Of a stretch of 64,000 nucleotides of DNA, positions 48,301-60,109 are shown piece after piece (position 1 is the first letter of the stretch; the number at the start of each line of letters is the position of its first letter). The position numbers were made by a program, and so were the translations under genes. The stretch covers positions 31,438,547 through 31,502,546 of the forward strand of contig NC_135179.1 of the NCBI RefSeq assembly GCF_041146795.1. Reading direction: 5' to 3'. Source of the DNA: Maylandia zebra. Lineage: Eukaryota; Chordata; Actinopteri; Cichliformes; Cichlidae. Under the pieces are notes generated by a model. The model made no database searches. It had not been told where the DNA came from and saw only the letters and a program-made list of their open reading frames with translations.

Positions 48301-51300
48301 TAATTGCAGAAGCTGTTTTTAGGAAAATAAGACTTTTCAGTGAAACCTGTACAAATTATGTGCTGTATCTACCCTGCATGTTACATTGGGACAATACTAT
48401 TACAAATTGCTATTATATTTAAATAATAGCAGCTTAAATTAATAGGAGCTTAAATTGAAATTTCTTAACACAGCACATAGACGTCTCGGACATTGGCAGT
48501 TGTAAATGTTAAAAGCTATAGTTTATAATGGCGAGGTTTCAATATAGGCCATATGATCCAGGAAAGAATGTTAGTCTTAAGTTAAAGCATGTAACAGTGC
48601 ACTGGAGCTTGAGGTTTTTAGTTGGTGTTTATGCTGAACTTATTTATGCTGAAATGAGAATTACATTGACCTACAAAGGCTCGTGGGTGAACAATTGATT
48701 GCTTTAGCCCTGAACCTTTAAACTGAGCAGTATAATTGTGAGCAGCCACAAATTCAGTGTATCTAATTGTGATTTCTTCTACACAGGCTCCAGATGAGGG
48801 CAAAAAAGTTGAGTGTGTATCTAATGAGCCTACACACATGGAACATGACAGTCAAGACAGTTTATCAATGCTGGAAAAGGAAAGCATGCTGCTTCCGCAT
48901 GAAAGAGTTGGTGGTGATTTCTCATGGCTTCAAGGACAAAGTCAAGAAGATGCTGCATACCAGAAAGCTAATGAACTTGAAGATGAAGAGTCTTTCTTGT
49001 ATGGGAATGAACCAGCTTCCCAGATTAATGAAAAGGCCAAACTACAGAAAGAGAGTAGTTCCCTTTCCACTCGTTGTGGACATCTTCTTGATCCAAATCA
49101 GTCCCTGCAGTTGGCTTCTTCAACTTTAGTCCACTCCAATCTGGACAACATGGAATATGAGAAAATCAAGACCATATTAAAAAGCCTGGGTTCATCAAGT
49201 GAGATCAAGGTGAAGACGCAGGGTCAGAATGAGCAGGAGTCATCTCCTACACTTGTCAATTCAGACAAAGCAGCAGCAACTTTAGCATTGCCAGCACTCA
49301 ATAACCCAAATGTACGTCAGGCTCTGGAGTCTCTGCAATCTCTGATCAAAGGTGAGAGATTTCTATTAAATGAAAGATTCAGCATAGTTTACTCATGCTA
49401 CTGAGTTCTATTTTTTTCAGTATTTTGTGTTATTAACGATAACAGTTGTTTGATTTACTTCATTATGGCAGATTATGAGTTACACATAACATACTTTTAA
49501 ATTTTAAACCTGAAATTGTATGTTATTTGACTTGTCTGTGAATACAAACCATATGCAGTGTATTTAAAATAAACATAGATAATTTCAAAAGATGCACTAG
49601 TTAATGGACTACTGTTTTCAGGACTTGAGTTTGGCATTTAGCTAACTTCGTCTTTTGTTTTTGAACCAGAAGGGATTTGGATTTTATATTGGAGGAAGAG
49701 TGGAGATGCCCAGAATCCATGTTTTTTTGAAGTCCAGTATCCACAGTTACTGATAATTTGTGGTGCCGCTTCATCTTCCAGTGTTTGTAGTGATTGATCC
49801 ACTGTGTTTTATCAACTCCATTTTCAGTACAGAAGATTGTACAGCACTATCTCACAAGTGTTATGGAGATGCTGGTTTCTTTTACCAACAGGACCTCTAT
49901 CTAACGACAGTGCCAAAATTACTAAAATGATTTTCTGATCTGTTTATAAAGTAAACAGTAATAACATACTGTTACTTTATTTAACAGCATGTTATTGGTC
50001 AGCTAACTCATCTGACGCTAACCCCATAGAGCAGCGGTGCCCAACCTTTTTTGCGCCACGGACTGGTTTAATATCAGACAATATTTTCACGGACCGGCCT
50101 TTAAGGTGTCGCGGATAAATACAACAAAATAAAATGAAAAGGCCAAGACAAAACTGTGGTATTTTGTAAATATAGTAATAAACACTAATTCACTGTGTAA
50201 TTGTGTAACTTTATTAGCAGCGTCCTCCTGAAATGCTCCAACAAATTTGAGAGTAACATAGTCCTCTGTGCCACTTGCTCTCGCGTAAATATTTCTTTCA
50301 AAATAAGACACACAACTACAACACGGGAAAAGACCCAGGGAAACAGAGTTAACGATAAAAACCCTGAAAACCATACATTTCACAACCAAACCTCAAATCT
50401 TGCGGCCCGGTACCAAACGACTCATGGACTTGTACCGGTCCGAGGCCCAGGGGTTGGGGACCGCTGCCATTGTTATATTTATATAACATACAGACGAGGT
50501 AAAGGGTGCTCAGGCTCCTAAACACGTGCTTAACTTTTGGTGAAAGAGTCTTGGTTTTCTTTTTTTCTGTTTTCTTTGAACTCTTCTTTTTCCAGGGTGG
50601 AATGATTGTACAGCATACATTTTTAATTACTTTAAAAAACAAGAATTGGGTGCACAAGTTTAAATTTATTTTGAATTTTCTTTAAACCACACTGTGTTAA
50701 CATTGTACATACAGGCTCAAATATATACGTCCCCACTAATATTTGGTTAACCGTCCCTTAGCAAATTGCACCTTGACCTGATGCTTTTAGTACCCATTAA
50801 CAAGCTTCTGGCGTAATCCTGGCTAGATATTTGACTAGTCTTCTTCTAGCTGCTGATCTGAGGAAATGTAAAAGAGGAAAGATTTTGGAGGTTGTAGTCC
50901 TCCTTCATTATTCCAGCCACTTTGTGCAATGTACCAGTACAACTGTTTCATGTGAGTGGGACAGTTTGCGTGTTCTTTTTATTCTTGGCTGTGCTGACAT
51001 ATCCAAATAACTTGTACTTATTTATAATTGTTTGAATTGATGATTCTGGAATGTGTAGTTGTTTAGAAATGTCTCCGTGAAACATCCCCTGCATGTGTAA
51101 ATCTACAATTATCCATCATAGATCTTCACAGAGTTCCTTAGACTTTTCCAGTGTTCTAGACATCGGTCAATACCATGACTGCTGGCAACCAACTTTTTAT
51201 GCTGGAAAAGAGAAACTACCAATTGTAGTCAACTGGTAGTTTTGACAAGTCAATAGGTAAAAGCCTTGTCAAGTTAAGATTCTGTAGAACCCTCAGCACC

Positions 51301-54300
51301 ACTTATTAAAACATAGTGAAGTGAATGTATAGATTTAAGCATACATATAGTTTTTGCACTTTGTAGATTAGAGACAATCCATCAATTTAAACTTAGGAAC
51401 CAAATTCTTGTTTTAAGTAATATAAGGTGTTGTACAATCAGTCCACATTGGAAAAGGGTTAGGGTTAAGACTCAAGTGACTACTGTGACTACAACTGTAA
51501 ATGTGCATACTTTTCAGATGTTAGACATTTCTGTATTGCAAATGCTTTTTGATTGATATGAGGAAATATTCTATAAGTCTGAGGTACTGGATTTCTGATT
51601 TTCACATGCTGTTAGCCATAGTCATTGATATTAAAACAAAATAAGCTATTTCACTTTGTTTAATGAATAGGAATGAAATAGGAAATATATATGTAAATTT
51701 ATCCCCTTTAAATCAAGTAAAAACAAGAATATTTTTACCAAATTATCAGTTTTTTAAAATAGACTCATAAAGGGTAACTTTTGCAGTGGACATGAAAGGG
51801 GAAAATGGGAGAAAATTATAAAGATCAGACCTTTTTCTTGTAGCAGTCTGTAATGAGTTTTATTTAAGCAGTGAAGTTGGGCATTTTGATATGGGAGTCT
51901 GTGGAGATTGAGTTGCTTTTGGAGGCATCCATGAAACTGCATTTTCTGGCTCCCTGAAATTTGCTTCCTTTTTAAAAAAAATCCTGAAAGGGAATTGGGA
52001 AAGACCAAAAAAAATAATGGTTTAAGTAAACCATTGTTTTTTGTATATATTTAAGCATATATACGCATGCTTAAATATATACTTCACTCTCTTTTAATCC
52101 AGTTTCTGGGTAACTAAACTATAATGATTTGCTAATTATCACACGTTTTGCATTAGATTTTTACCGAGGTAAAATTCTTTCACTGTGTTGCTGGTGTGGT
52201 TGTGATTTTTTTTTCTTTTTCTTTTTTAATGAAAGAGGTCATAAAACATTTTAAATTTCATTAGGTCAGCCATGAAGAAACTTATAGAACGCCCAGCATT
52301 ATTGTTGCCTGAGGGATGGCAACAAGCACAAAAGTCTGCTTGTGTGAAACGAAGAGACTTGTATGACAGCTATTTACCCAGCTGATGTCACCTGGTCTGA
52401 TGTCTTAGACCTCTGTTATTATTCTTTTATACTTTTATTAGTGAAAGCATAGTTATACATTAATTACCGTTAATCTTTGATCCTTCAGCTACAAAGGAGA
52501 AACGAACAAAAAGTGACTGCGCATCTCAAGCATCTGATAAACATAAGGTGAATTTTCAAACATCATTTGTGTAATGAAGTGAGATACAGGAAAAAATGCT
52601 AAAGCACCCGCTTATTTTGAAATTCGAATGTGTTTCACAGGAGGGTGACAGTGAGGAAAGGAAGAGAGAGAAACAAGAGAAAGTAAATAAAATGGAGTCT
52701 TTGGCCAAAGAACTGGATGAACTGTTAAAACAAGATGGTAATGTAGTGTTCGTTGTTTATTTCCATTTTGTTGTCTCCCACAGTCTAAAATATTCCTTAC
52801 ACTTAAATACTTTTCTTCTCCATTTGCAGGACTGGGTTTTATAACTCCAGTTACTGGCTTTTACTGCCAGAACTGTGAGGAGTTCATTGGAGATTTGAAG
52901 TCTGCTGAAAACCATGCAGCTATCCGCCATCATAGTAACTCTATTGTGAGTACCCATTGTACATAACTCATTATGGATGAGGCACATGATACTCTACATT
53001 CTTTTGAAAAACATAAAAGGATAAGTATGTAACCGATTTCAACTTAGCTGACATCTTTTTCACATAGTCAACGTGCTCCTTGCATATACAGAAAAAAAAT
53101 GTTCAATGATTTTCAGTTATATTTGATTTAAATAGGATCATAACCCTTCAACTTCATGACTACATATTTAAAGGTTTTAATGCCACTTGTGCTTATGTTT
53201 CATGTTACTCACCAAAACACACTGTGTGTATCTTTGCATGTTGCTGGAGCTATTAATTCTATGAAAAAAACCCCAGATGGAGTAGCCCTGCACCAACATT
53301 TTTGCCAGTGCAATTCACCAGTTGCGATTTTCTTTCTTTCAAATTTCCTTCTAAAGAAATCAAACAGCTCAGAACAGTTGCGTCATTACATACACTCATC
53401 ATGACCATGTCTTGATAATTTTGGATTTTTTGGTGATTTCTTTGAGCTGTTCTTTTTCCAGGTTAGACTGATTCTGCAACATATATCTTGAGTGATTTTA
53501 AAAAACAAGAATTGGATACACGAGTTTGAATTTATTTAGGATTTTCTATCATCCACACAGGGTCAAAAGTATACATATAGGCTCAAATATATGCATATAC
53601 TCAAAAATTTTAATGAGTGGCGTCAAAAGTTCTACAGTATATTAGTTAGTAATAAAAGTATATATTAACTTAGTAATAAAAAAAGAAGTGTATGTGTATT
53701 GCACACTGTTATTATTGCACATTAATTATAATGCACCTTGTTATAAATATAAATATTATTATTGTTAGTTTTTTTTACCATTGTTACCTCCCTCCCAAAA
53801 AAGTCCAGGGAGGTAGCCAATCAGGTCAGCTATTTGCATTGATCAGGGCTATTGCCCTGTTGTAAAAGCTGTCCTTGAGTCTATTTGTTTGGGACCTCAG
53901 CAGCCTGAACCTCCTGCCGGACGGCAGCAGCTTAAACACCCGGTGTCCTGGGTGTGTGCAGTCCTGTAGGATGCTGTGTGCCCTCTGGAGACAGCTCCTC
54001 CTTCAGGTCCATTTTTTCTAAGGATTCTCAGAAAGTGGAGACGCTGTTGGGCCTTCTTTAAAACCACAGAGGTGTTAGGTGTGTCTATGTGCACACCCAG
54101 AAACTTGAAACTGGAGACCCTTTCCACACACTCCCCGTTGATGCTGACAGGCTGCAGCTCAGACTTCCTCCTTCCAGGTGAGAGATGGTGGTGTGGAGCG
54201 TTGTAGCAATGGCATCTTCAGTTTATCTGTTAGCTCTGTATGTGAAATGGAGCAGGTCGAGTGTGGGTGGCAGGCAGGACATGATGTGACGTCGGACCAG

Positions 54301-57300
54301 TTTCTCGAAGCACTTCATTATAACAGGTGTTAGAGCAACTGGTCAGTTGTCGTTGAGGCTGCTAATGTTAGTACGCTTTGGCAGTGGGACAATTGTAGCT
54401 GACTTTAGGCACGGCGGGATGCAGGACTGGGACAGTGAACTGTTGAAGATCTTAGTGAAGACCCCAGCCAGCTGGTCTGCACACTCTTTTAGGACCCTTG
54501 TGGTTACCCCATCTGGTCCGGCGGCCTTCCTGGGGTTCACTGCCCTCAGTGTGCGCCTCACCTCATATTCCTGCACTATGAGGCTTGGGCTGCTACTGCT
54601 GTCCGATGTTTCTACTGCTTCTGCCTCTGGTCCCTTCACTTAAAGCGTGCGAAGAAGTGGTTCAGCTCCTCTGCAAGCACCGCGTTACCCTCAGTCAACG
54701 TGGTATTGCAGGGGCTTGTAGTGCTGAACTCCCTGCCATACCTGTCGTGAGTTGTTGTTGCTGAAGTGGTCTTCGATCCTTCTCTTGTACGCTGCCTTGG
54801 CCTCTCTGATGCCTCTTTTCAACTCAGATCTGGCTACACTGTAATGCATACCATCGCCGGATCTAATCTAGTCTATTGACTTCTCATTACTGTTCATGAT
54901 TGACTACGACTGATAGCCTCTCTTTGCTACCATAAAAACAATTAGTTTTACAACAGTCATTATACTGATCAATACTCAGAACCAATGTTCCCCCTAAGTT
55001 GCGTGCGTGCGCAGTTGCGCACTGCTGGCACGGTCTCTGCACACAGAAAATCTGCATTGCGCAAAAAGAAATCTAACCTGAATTGAAATGAAAATAAATA
55101 CGTTAACAATTCTGTTTTGCAGTGTTAGTGTTAGTAAATGACTGGCTGCTCCAGTATGGCAGCCACCTTATCCCATAGTCGAGCCAATGATGCGATTCAC
55201 ATTCATATACAGTGGGGCAAAAAAGTATTTAGTCAGCCACCGATTGTGCAAGTTCCCCCACTTAAAATGATGACAGAGGTCAGTAATTTGCACCAGAGGT
55301 ACACTTCAACTGTGAGAGACAGAATGTGAAAAAAAAATCCATGAATGCACATGGTAGGATTTGTAAAGAATTTATTCGTAAATCAGGGTGGAAAATAAGT
55401 ATTTGGTCACCTCAAACAAGGAAAATCTCTGGCTCTCACAGACCTGTAACGTCTTCTGTAAGAAGCTTTTCTGTCCCCCACTCGTTACCTGTATGAATGG
55501 CACCTGTTTGAACTCATCATCTGTATAAAAGACACCTGTCCACAGCCTCAAACAGTCAGACTCCAAACTCCGCCATGGCCAAGACCAAAGAGCTTTCGAA
55601 GGACACCAGGAAAAGTATTGTAGACCTGCACCAGACTGGGAAGAGTGAATCTACAATAGGCAAGCAGCTTGGTGTGAAAAAATCAACTGTGGGAGCAATC
55701 ATCAGAAAATGGAAGACATACAAGACCACTGATAATCTCCCTCGATCTGGGGCTCCATGCAAGATCTCATCCTGTGGGGTCAAAATGATCATGAGAACGG
55801 TGAGCAAAGATCCCAGAACCACACGGGGGGACCTGGTGAATGACCTGCAGGGAGCTGGGACCGAAGTAACAAAGGTCACCATCAGTAACACACTACAGCG
55901 GCAGGGAATCAAATCCCGCAGTGCCAGACGTGTTCCGCTGCTGAAGCCAGTGCATGTCCAGGCCCGTCTGAAGTTTGCCAGAGAGCACATGGATGATACA
56001 GCAGAGGATTGGGAGAATGTCATGTGGTCAGATGAAACCAAAGTAGAACTTTTTGGTATAAACTCAACTCGTCGTGTTTGGAGGAAGAAGAATACTGAGT
56101 TGCATCCCAAGAACACCATACCTACTGTGAAGCATGGGGGTGGAAACATCATGCTATGGGGCTGTTTTTCTGCCAAGGGGACAGGACGACTGATCCGTGT
56201 TAAGGACAGAATGAATGGGGCCATGTATCGTGAGATTTTGAGCCAAAACCTCCTTCCATCAGTGAGAACTTTGAAGATGAAACGAGGCTGGGTCTTCCAA
56301 CATGACAATGATCTAAAACACACCGCCCGGGCAACAAAGGAGTGGCTCCGTAAGAAGCATTTGAAAGTCCTGGAGTGGCCTAGCCAGTCTCCAGACCTCA
56401 ACCCCATAGAAAATCTGTGGCGGGAGTTGAAAGTCCGTGTTGCTCGGCGACAGCCCCAAAACATCACTGCTCTCGAGAAGATCTGCATGGAGGAATGGGC
56501 CAAAATACCAGCTACTGTGTGTGCAAACCTGGTAAAGACCTATGGTAAACGTTTGACCTCTGTTATTGCCAACAAAGGTTATGTTACAAAGTATTGAGTT
56601 GTATTTTTGTTATTGACCAAATACTTATTTTCCACCCTGATTTACGAATAAATTCTTTACAAATCCTACCATGTGAATTCATGGATTTTTTTTTCACATT
56701 CTGTCTCTCACAGTTGAAGTGTACCTCTGGTGCAAATTACTGACCTCTGTCATCATTTTAGGTGGGGGAACTTGCATAATCGGTGGCTGACTAAATACTT
56801 TTTTGCCCCACTGTATACGCAGCTAGTCAACGTCGTTGACAGGCTATGACAGCATCCTTATGTGCCGACACCGGTGTTTTAGCTAGCAAAGCGGCGTGGC
56901 TGATGTGGAGTGAAGCCACGTTAATGACAACGTGAACAACCATTGGAGATGTGAGCAGGACAGACGGAACAATCGACGGAAAAAGTGTGGACTTTATACC
57001 AGTTTTTAAACTGTGTTGAAAACACGTAAAACCAGAGTTATGATAAAAATATGCAATGTTTGTTTTTTTCTTGAATCCTATCGTTGTTTATATTTACTGG
57101 AAAAAGAAACAGTAATAACGGTGTTTTATAAGGAAAGCGCTCGAAAGCACTCTCCCCCTGTGAGCAAAAACAAAACACAAAACCACCCCCGCGCCCCTCG
57201 CCTTTCCTATTGGTGGAAACATGTACGATGTGGACCAATCAAAAAATGATATGGCAACAAGGCATTTAGTTGTTTAGGAAGGGAGGAAGTTTTAGGAGTG

Positions 57301-59576
57301 ACGGCGGTGTTTTGAGATGTGAGAGATTTGCGACGTTTAGCGCAAATCTTGTGTAGTCAGTGTGTAGTGTAGTCAATAGTTTTGTTGTGTGTGTCAGAAC
57401 AATGAAGCGACTGCTGAATGTTACAGGTGTTACAGCAGTGATACATCTCCTGTTGTTAGGCCTGCAGGTATCAGGCTGTTGTTCTCCTTTATCTCATAGT
57501 GGACAGAAATTATTTTTTGGAGTGGCAGAAATAATTTGTGTGGCATCAGATTTGATGCAGAACAGCTGATTGTTCTGTAAATAGTTTGAAATGTTTATTT
57601 TAAAAACCACCTTGGCTGCATTTTTAGGTAAACCGCTGCAAAAAACTTTGTTTTTTGAAAAACTCAGTTACTTTTTTGAAGAAGTAACTATATAATTAAT
57701 TGCACAACATTGGCCATTATATACTGTATTTTGCAGACAGAGTGACAGGACTCTCTCCCAGAGCACAGACTCATACTCATAATACAAGTCAGAGCTTTAT
57801 AAAAACAAAATAAAACAAAGTTGTAAAACTTTGGTTTTGTTTTGTTGTTTCCAATAGTGTTAACATACTACACAGGTCATGAACAAGATTTTTTTTTAAT
57901 TTTCACTGTAAGTGGGCTAAAGCACTTAGAATAGAATAGAATAGCCTTTATTGTCATTGTACAGAGTACAACAAAATTGGAGTGCCACTCCCTTGGTGCA
58001 AGATAAATAATAAATATAAATGTAAAATATAAAAAGTACAATAAAATAATCGCAAGTACTCAAACAATAGTAAGTACGATATATACAGGATAGCAGCATT
58101 AATATAATGACAGTATGAATAGCAGCATAATATAATGGCAGTGACGGTATGGTATAGCTAAGCAGGTTCAATTGATTTTGTGCTTAATGCTGTAATTTGA
58201 TTATTTTGATAAACCACGTGACTTGGATGGATTTGATGCTGGCGTGACCACAGTGCACACGTCTGCTGTTGCTCACAGTGGTCCAACGGGCCTCTCAGGG
58301 AGTTTGTGTGTTCGCTCAGACACAGAAAGAATTAGAGGGAACATTGCTCAGAACAAGGGTTAAAGTTCAAGCAGCCAAGTGAAAATCTAAGACAGATAAT
58401 TAGAAATGTCCAACTTGGAACATGTCTTGGAGTAATTTTTAAACAAGTACAGATTCCAAGGTCATTGATCCAAATTGTTTTTTGCAAGTACCCAGATGTG
58501 TCACTACTTTGAAAGGGGCTAGAAGCACACCCAAACCATCACCCTCAGATAAAATCTGGACACAACTCTGTGTTCCAACAGGATAAGGATCCTGAAAATT
58601 TGTGGACTGTGCTTAAAATGTAGGTCGAACCCAATCTGCAAAGAAGAGTGGTCAGATATCCAGTTATTATGCGCTAAACTAGTTGATGGTTGCCAAAAGT
58701 CAGTTGTAACTTGCTACGGGGCATTTAATCAAAACTTAGTAGGGGTGTGTATAATTTTGACCCTGTTTGGAATAAAGAAAAAAATCCAGTTGTGGACCCA
58801 GTTCTTGTTGTTTAAATGAATCAAAGTTGGAAAAGGAGCAGTTCTAAGAAATTATTAAAAGCCTAAAATATACTATGATGAATGTATATAAACCTCTGAC
58901 TACAGTTATATAACTAACCGCATATACAAGCTTGAATCTAAAAATTTTGTTTTCACAATGAAAAAAACTTTACACTTATCCCAAAACTGTTTATGTTCAA
59001 TCCCCCCTCGTGTATTTGTAGGCAAAAGAACAGACGGACAGGCACTCTAAAGACATCAAAGGACACCCACATCATTACAGTCCCTCCAGTAATCGACACC
59101 CTGACCCCCCAGACAGGAGAGATCACAGGGGTTATGGTTACCGCGGGGATTCAGGAAACCACCGGAATAGCACAGACCATCTACGGAATTGGAAGGATGG
59201 CAAAGATTTCAGAAGCCGATACCATGATGATGACCACAAAAGTCACAAGGATAGAGATAAAAACATCTTCTTGAAAGAGGAAATGAAAAAGGAGCGAATG
59301 TTTATAACAGTCTCCGATGGACTGACACCTTCAACTTCTAACATCAGGGTCAAGGAGGAGGTGGACAAGGAGAAGGCCACTGGAAGCCATGGTAAAGTTA
59401 AAGCGAAAGACCTAGAATCATCCAAGGAAAAGAAAGGCAGCATTGAAAATGATCAATACAGTGATAGCACTGATGATGACGGAAAATCACCTAAAACAAA
59501 AAAGAATAAAAAGAAAAAGAAGAAGAAGGAGAAGGAGAAAAAGAATAAGAATAAGAAACAGAAGGAGAAGTCTTAG
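38935..59576 (+). CDS. ZNF318-like nuclear zinc finger protein, eight coding exons, 774 aa
   Basis: Coding exons: 38935-39138, 47046-47191, 47297-47879, 48787-49351, 52489-52547, 52641-52737, 52830-52945 and 59022-59576. All borders are GT/AG and all phases join. Order of parts: a Pro-rich start (residues 1-68); an RS/SR-rich stretch of about 95 residues (from ~172); an acidic middle with [25 protein letters not shown] and [15 protein letters not shown]; a short coiled-coil-like [17 protein letters not shown]; a U1/matrin-type finger [14 protein letters not shown]...ENHAAIRHH (C-x2-C-x12-H-x4-H, ~residues 560-584); and a Lys-rich tail. The LLPHER, FLYG, EYxKIxxLLK and GFYCQxCEEFxGD motifs occur in the same order in ZNF318, a nuclear regulator tied to transcription and splicing. 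ZNF318 is about three times longer and has two fingers, so this is probably a compact paralogue. I give no symbol. It appears intact. Confidence 0.85.
39139..42945 (+). other. Intron 1 of the ZNF318-like gene, first part
   Basis: The donor GTACGT is at 39139. AT-rich, with no supported exon. Short ORFs show no family features. Confidence 0.5.
42946..43953. mobile_element. hAT-type MITE, copy B, GTTGCCAC target duplication
   Basis: The ends are CAGTGTTGGTCAAGTTACTTG and ...GTTACTGCCCATCTCTG, an imperfect inverted repeat. The exact 8-bp duplication GTTGCCAC flanks it (42938-42945 and 43954-43961). The 1008-bp element has no transposase. It carries many GTAATC/GATTAC words, which occur in both orientations near the ends. 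Confidence 0.9.
43993..45220 (+). pseudogene. L2-type reverse transcriptase, frameshifted
   Basis: Frame 1 (to about 44661) contains [57 protein letters not shown] and the catalytic [10 protein letters not shown]. The frame then shifts near 44640 to a second (44624-45223) with [46 protein letters not shown] and the end [14 protein letters not shown]. The N-terminal endonuclease is missing. The copy cannot encode one continuous protein. Confidence 0.85.
45332..45367 (+). repeat. (TTA)n tail of the LINE
   Basis: About 12 trinucleotide units directly after the LINE 3' end. Confidence 0.9.
45368..47045 (+). other. Intron 1 of the ZNF318-like gene, last part
   Basis: No exon supported until the polypyrimidine/CTCTCAG acceptor at 47045. 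A weak inverted similarity (CACACTGGAAACGATT near 46386 against AATTGCTTCCAGTATGG near 46567) may be a small diverged element. Confidence 0.45.
49352..50031 (+). other. Intron 4 of the ZNF318-like gene, first part
   Basis: AT-rich intron after the GTGAGA donor; nothing recognised. Confidence 0.5.
50032..50466. mobile_element. hAT-type MITE with CAGCGGTGCCCAACC ends
   Basis: The left end CAGCGGTGCCCAACC pairs with GGTTGGGGACCGCTG at the right. Inside each end are GCCACGGACTGGT and ACCGGTCCGAGGCCC words known from a widespread vertebrate hAT MITE. The flanking 8-mers have diverged (only the first four bases match), so this is an older insertion. Confidence 0.75.
50560..51330 (-). pseudogene. 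Degenerate Tc1-like element with transposase N-terminus
   Basis: Minus-strand reading near 51190-51020 gives a KSKELCEDL then [10 protein letters not shown] then [19 protein letters not shown] block. This is the helix-turn-helix start of a Tc1 transposase. The low-coordinate end (about 50570-50740) resembles 53430-53620, so these seem to be the same family's inverted repeats. Many stops and no catalytic core. Confidence 0.55.
51331..52488 (+). other. Rest of intron 4, nothing firm
   Basis: AT-rich. A short open block at 52266-52385 could look like an exon, but in the phase set by exon 4 it meets TGA within four codons. Confidence 0.45.
52946..53429 (+). other. Intron 7 of the ZNF318-like gene, first part
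   Basis: Intron begins at GTGAGT; nothing recognised before the repeat at 53430. Confidence 0.5.
53430..53620. repeat. Terminal repeat of a degenerate Tc1-like element (left)
   Basis: This resembles 50570-50740 and, inverted, the end at 58735-58905 (shared words such as AACAAGAATTGG and ACAGGGTCAAAAGTATACA). It may be the left end of the Tc1-like copy whose right part is 58390-58905. Confidence 0.5.
53640..54860 (-). pseudogene. LINE fragment, L2/CR1-like, minus strand, internally deleted
   Basis: Minus-strand frames read [20 protein letters not shown] then [20 protein letters not shown] then [12 protein letters not shown] (54343-54600), the N-terminal fingers of an L2/CR1-like reverse transcriptase. 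Later [18 protein letters not shown] then [12 protein letters not shown] (about 54000-54127) comes from after the catalytic core. The YxDD palm is missing between them. The 3' UTR-like end is around 53760-53900. Confidence 0.75.
55210..56813 (+). mobile_element. Complete Tc1/mariner transposon (1604 bp)
   Basis: TA flanks both sides (55208-55209 and 56814-56815). The ends start CAGTGGGGCAAAAAAGTATT and form inverted repeats about 200 bp long (55210-55410 with 56613-56813) with only a few differences. The transposase ORF is uninterrupted. This is a young copy, inside the hAT element at 54983-58346, in intron 7 of the ZNF318-like gene and in the same orientation. Confidence 0.95.
55575..56597 (+). 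CDS. Tc1-family transposase, 340 aa, apparently intact
   Basis: The enzyme cuts at the transposon ends and inserts at TA. An N-terminal helix-turn-helix pair (residues ~1-110: [20 protein letters not shown], then a second DNA-binding domain with [10 protein letters not shown]) precedes the DDE catalytic domain. The triad is Asp153 (WSDETK), Asp244 ([10 protein letters not shown]) and Glu279 ([11 protein letters not shown]), with 34 residues between the last two, as in DD34E Tc1 enzymes. The GRPR-like linker reads NLPRSGAP. A Gly-rich [10 protein letters not shown] block is in place. 340 aa is the normal length. The ATG at 55575 follows CCGCC and gives the standard MAKTKELS start. The TGA is at 56595-56597. 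Whether it is active cannot be judged from sequence. Confidence 0.95.
   Translation: MAKTKELSKDTRKSIVDLHQTGKSESTIGKQLGVKKSTVGAIIRKWKTYKTTDNLPRSGAPCKISSCGVKMIMRTVSKDPRTTRGDLVNDLQGAGTEVTKVTISNTLQRQGIKSRSARRVPLLKPVHVQARLKFAREHMDDTAEDWENVMWSDETKVELFGINSTRRVWRKKNTELHPKNTIPTVKHGGGNIMLWGCFSAKGTGRLIRVKDRMNGAMYREILSQNLLPSVRTLKMKRGWVFQHDNDLKHTARATKEWLRKKHLKVLEWPSQSPDLNPIENLWRELKVRVARRQPQNITALEKICMEEWAKIPATVCANLVKTYGKRLTSVIANKGYVTKY
57928..58150 (-). repeat. LINE 3' end-like repeat
   Basis: It starts GAATAGAATAGAATAGCCTTTATTGTCATTGTACA and is followed by AT-rich degenerate repeats. This is the reverse orientation of a common fish LINE (Rex-like) tail. No coding part remains. Confidence 0.5.
58390..58905 (+). 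pseudogene. Degenerate Tc1-like transposase C-terminus with right inverted repeat
   Basis: Frames with stops preserve [15 protein letters not shown]-type remains near 58562-58605 and a Tc1-like ending. The right terminal repeat (about 58735-58905) is inverted relative to 53430-53620. The two parts may be one element opened by the LINE fragment and the hAT insertion. Confidence 0.5.
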
Positions 59577-60103
59577 GTGTTATTTTGTCCTTGTCATATA
59601 ACTCTGGGATGATGGTAGCAGCTTATTTCTGGACTGATTTTCTAACATAGTTTTCTCACTTTCTTTTCCTCCACCCAATTGTTTTTTGTTACTGTCATTA
59701 GAAGAGGAAGGTAGACCTCAGAGTGATTCATCATGTATGAAGGAATAGACTGATATGTTAGGAAGCACGTTTGTTGGTGGTCTTTCTCTAAAAGAAGATT
59801 AGTATTACTTTTGTCTTTGTGTATCTAGTACAGTGGTCTTTACCTCACTTAGAACTAAGATTGAATTTTCTCAGTTAATTCAGGTATTTTTCCCCCACTT
59901 CAGACAGCGTGTTTGCTCGGTCAAATTAATTCTCATGTGGAATGAAATGTTCTCATGTGTTCCTCAGTAAACAGGCAAACAAAAACCTTTTCCAAGACGT
60001 CTGTTCCTTTTACACATTCTGCACAGTTTTCAGCACTGTATTAAAGTCTGCCACGTTTCAGGTATGGCATCACATCTTGGTTCTATTTTTTAATTAAATG
60101 TTC

Positions 60104-60109
60104 AATAAA
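60104..60109 (+). terminator. Polyadenylation signal, proximal
   Basis: AATAAA 528 bp after the stop of the ZNF318-like gene. Confidence 0.55.

Larger units (their letters stand above)
54983..58346. mobile_element. hAT-type element with a nested Tc1, CTCAGAAC target duplication
   Basis: The ends CAATGTTCCCCCTAA and TTAGAGGGAACATTG are inverted repeats. The exact duplication CTCAGAAC flanks them (54975-54982 and 58347-58354). Without the Tc1 the element is about 1.76 kb and has no hAT transposase. The short ORF at 57400-57566 with a signal-peptide-like start is not supported as a gene. It also contains a LINE tail-like stretch at 57928-58150. Confidence 0.88.

Noticed and set aside
52266-52385. 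Open block after a CATTAG acceptor, possible extra exon of the ZNF318-like gene
   Set aside because: In the phase set by exon 4 it meets TGA within four codons, whereas exon 52489-52547 joins cleanly.
55556-56503. 315-codon minus-strand frame opposite the Tc1 transposase
   Set aside because: Antisense shadow; the plus frame has all family motifs.
57360-57569. Small ORF with a signal-peptide-like hydrophobic start
   Set aside because: It lies inside a hAT element, is short, and has no recognisable mature domain or splice support.
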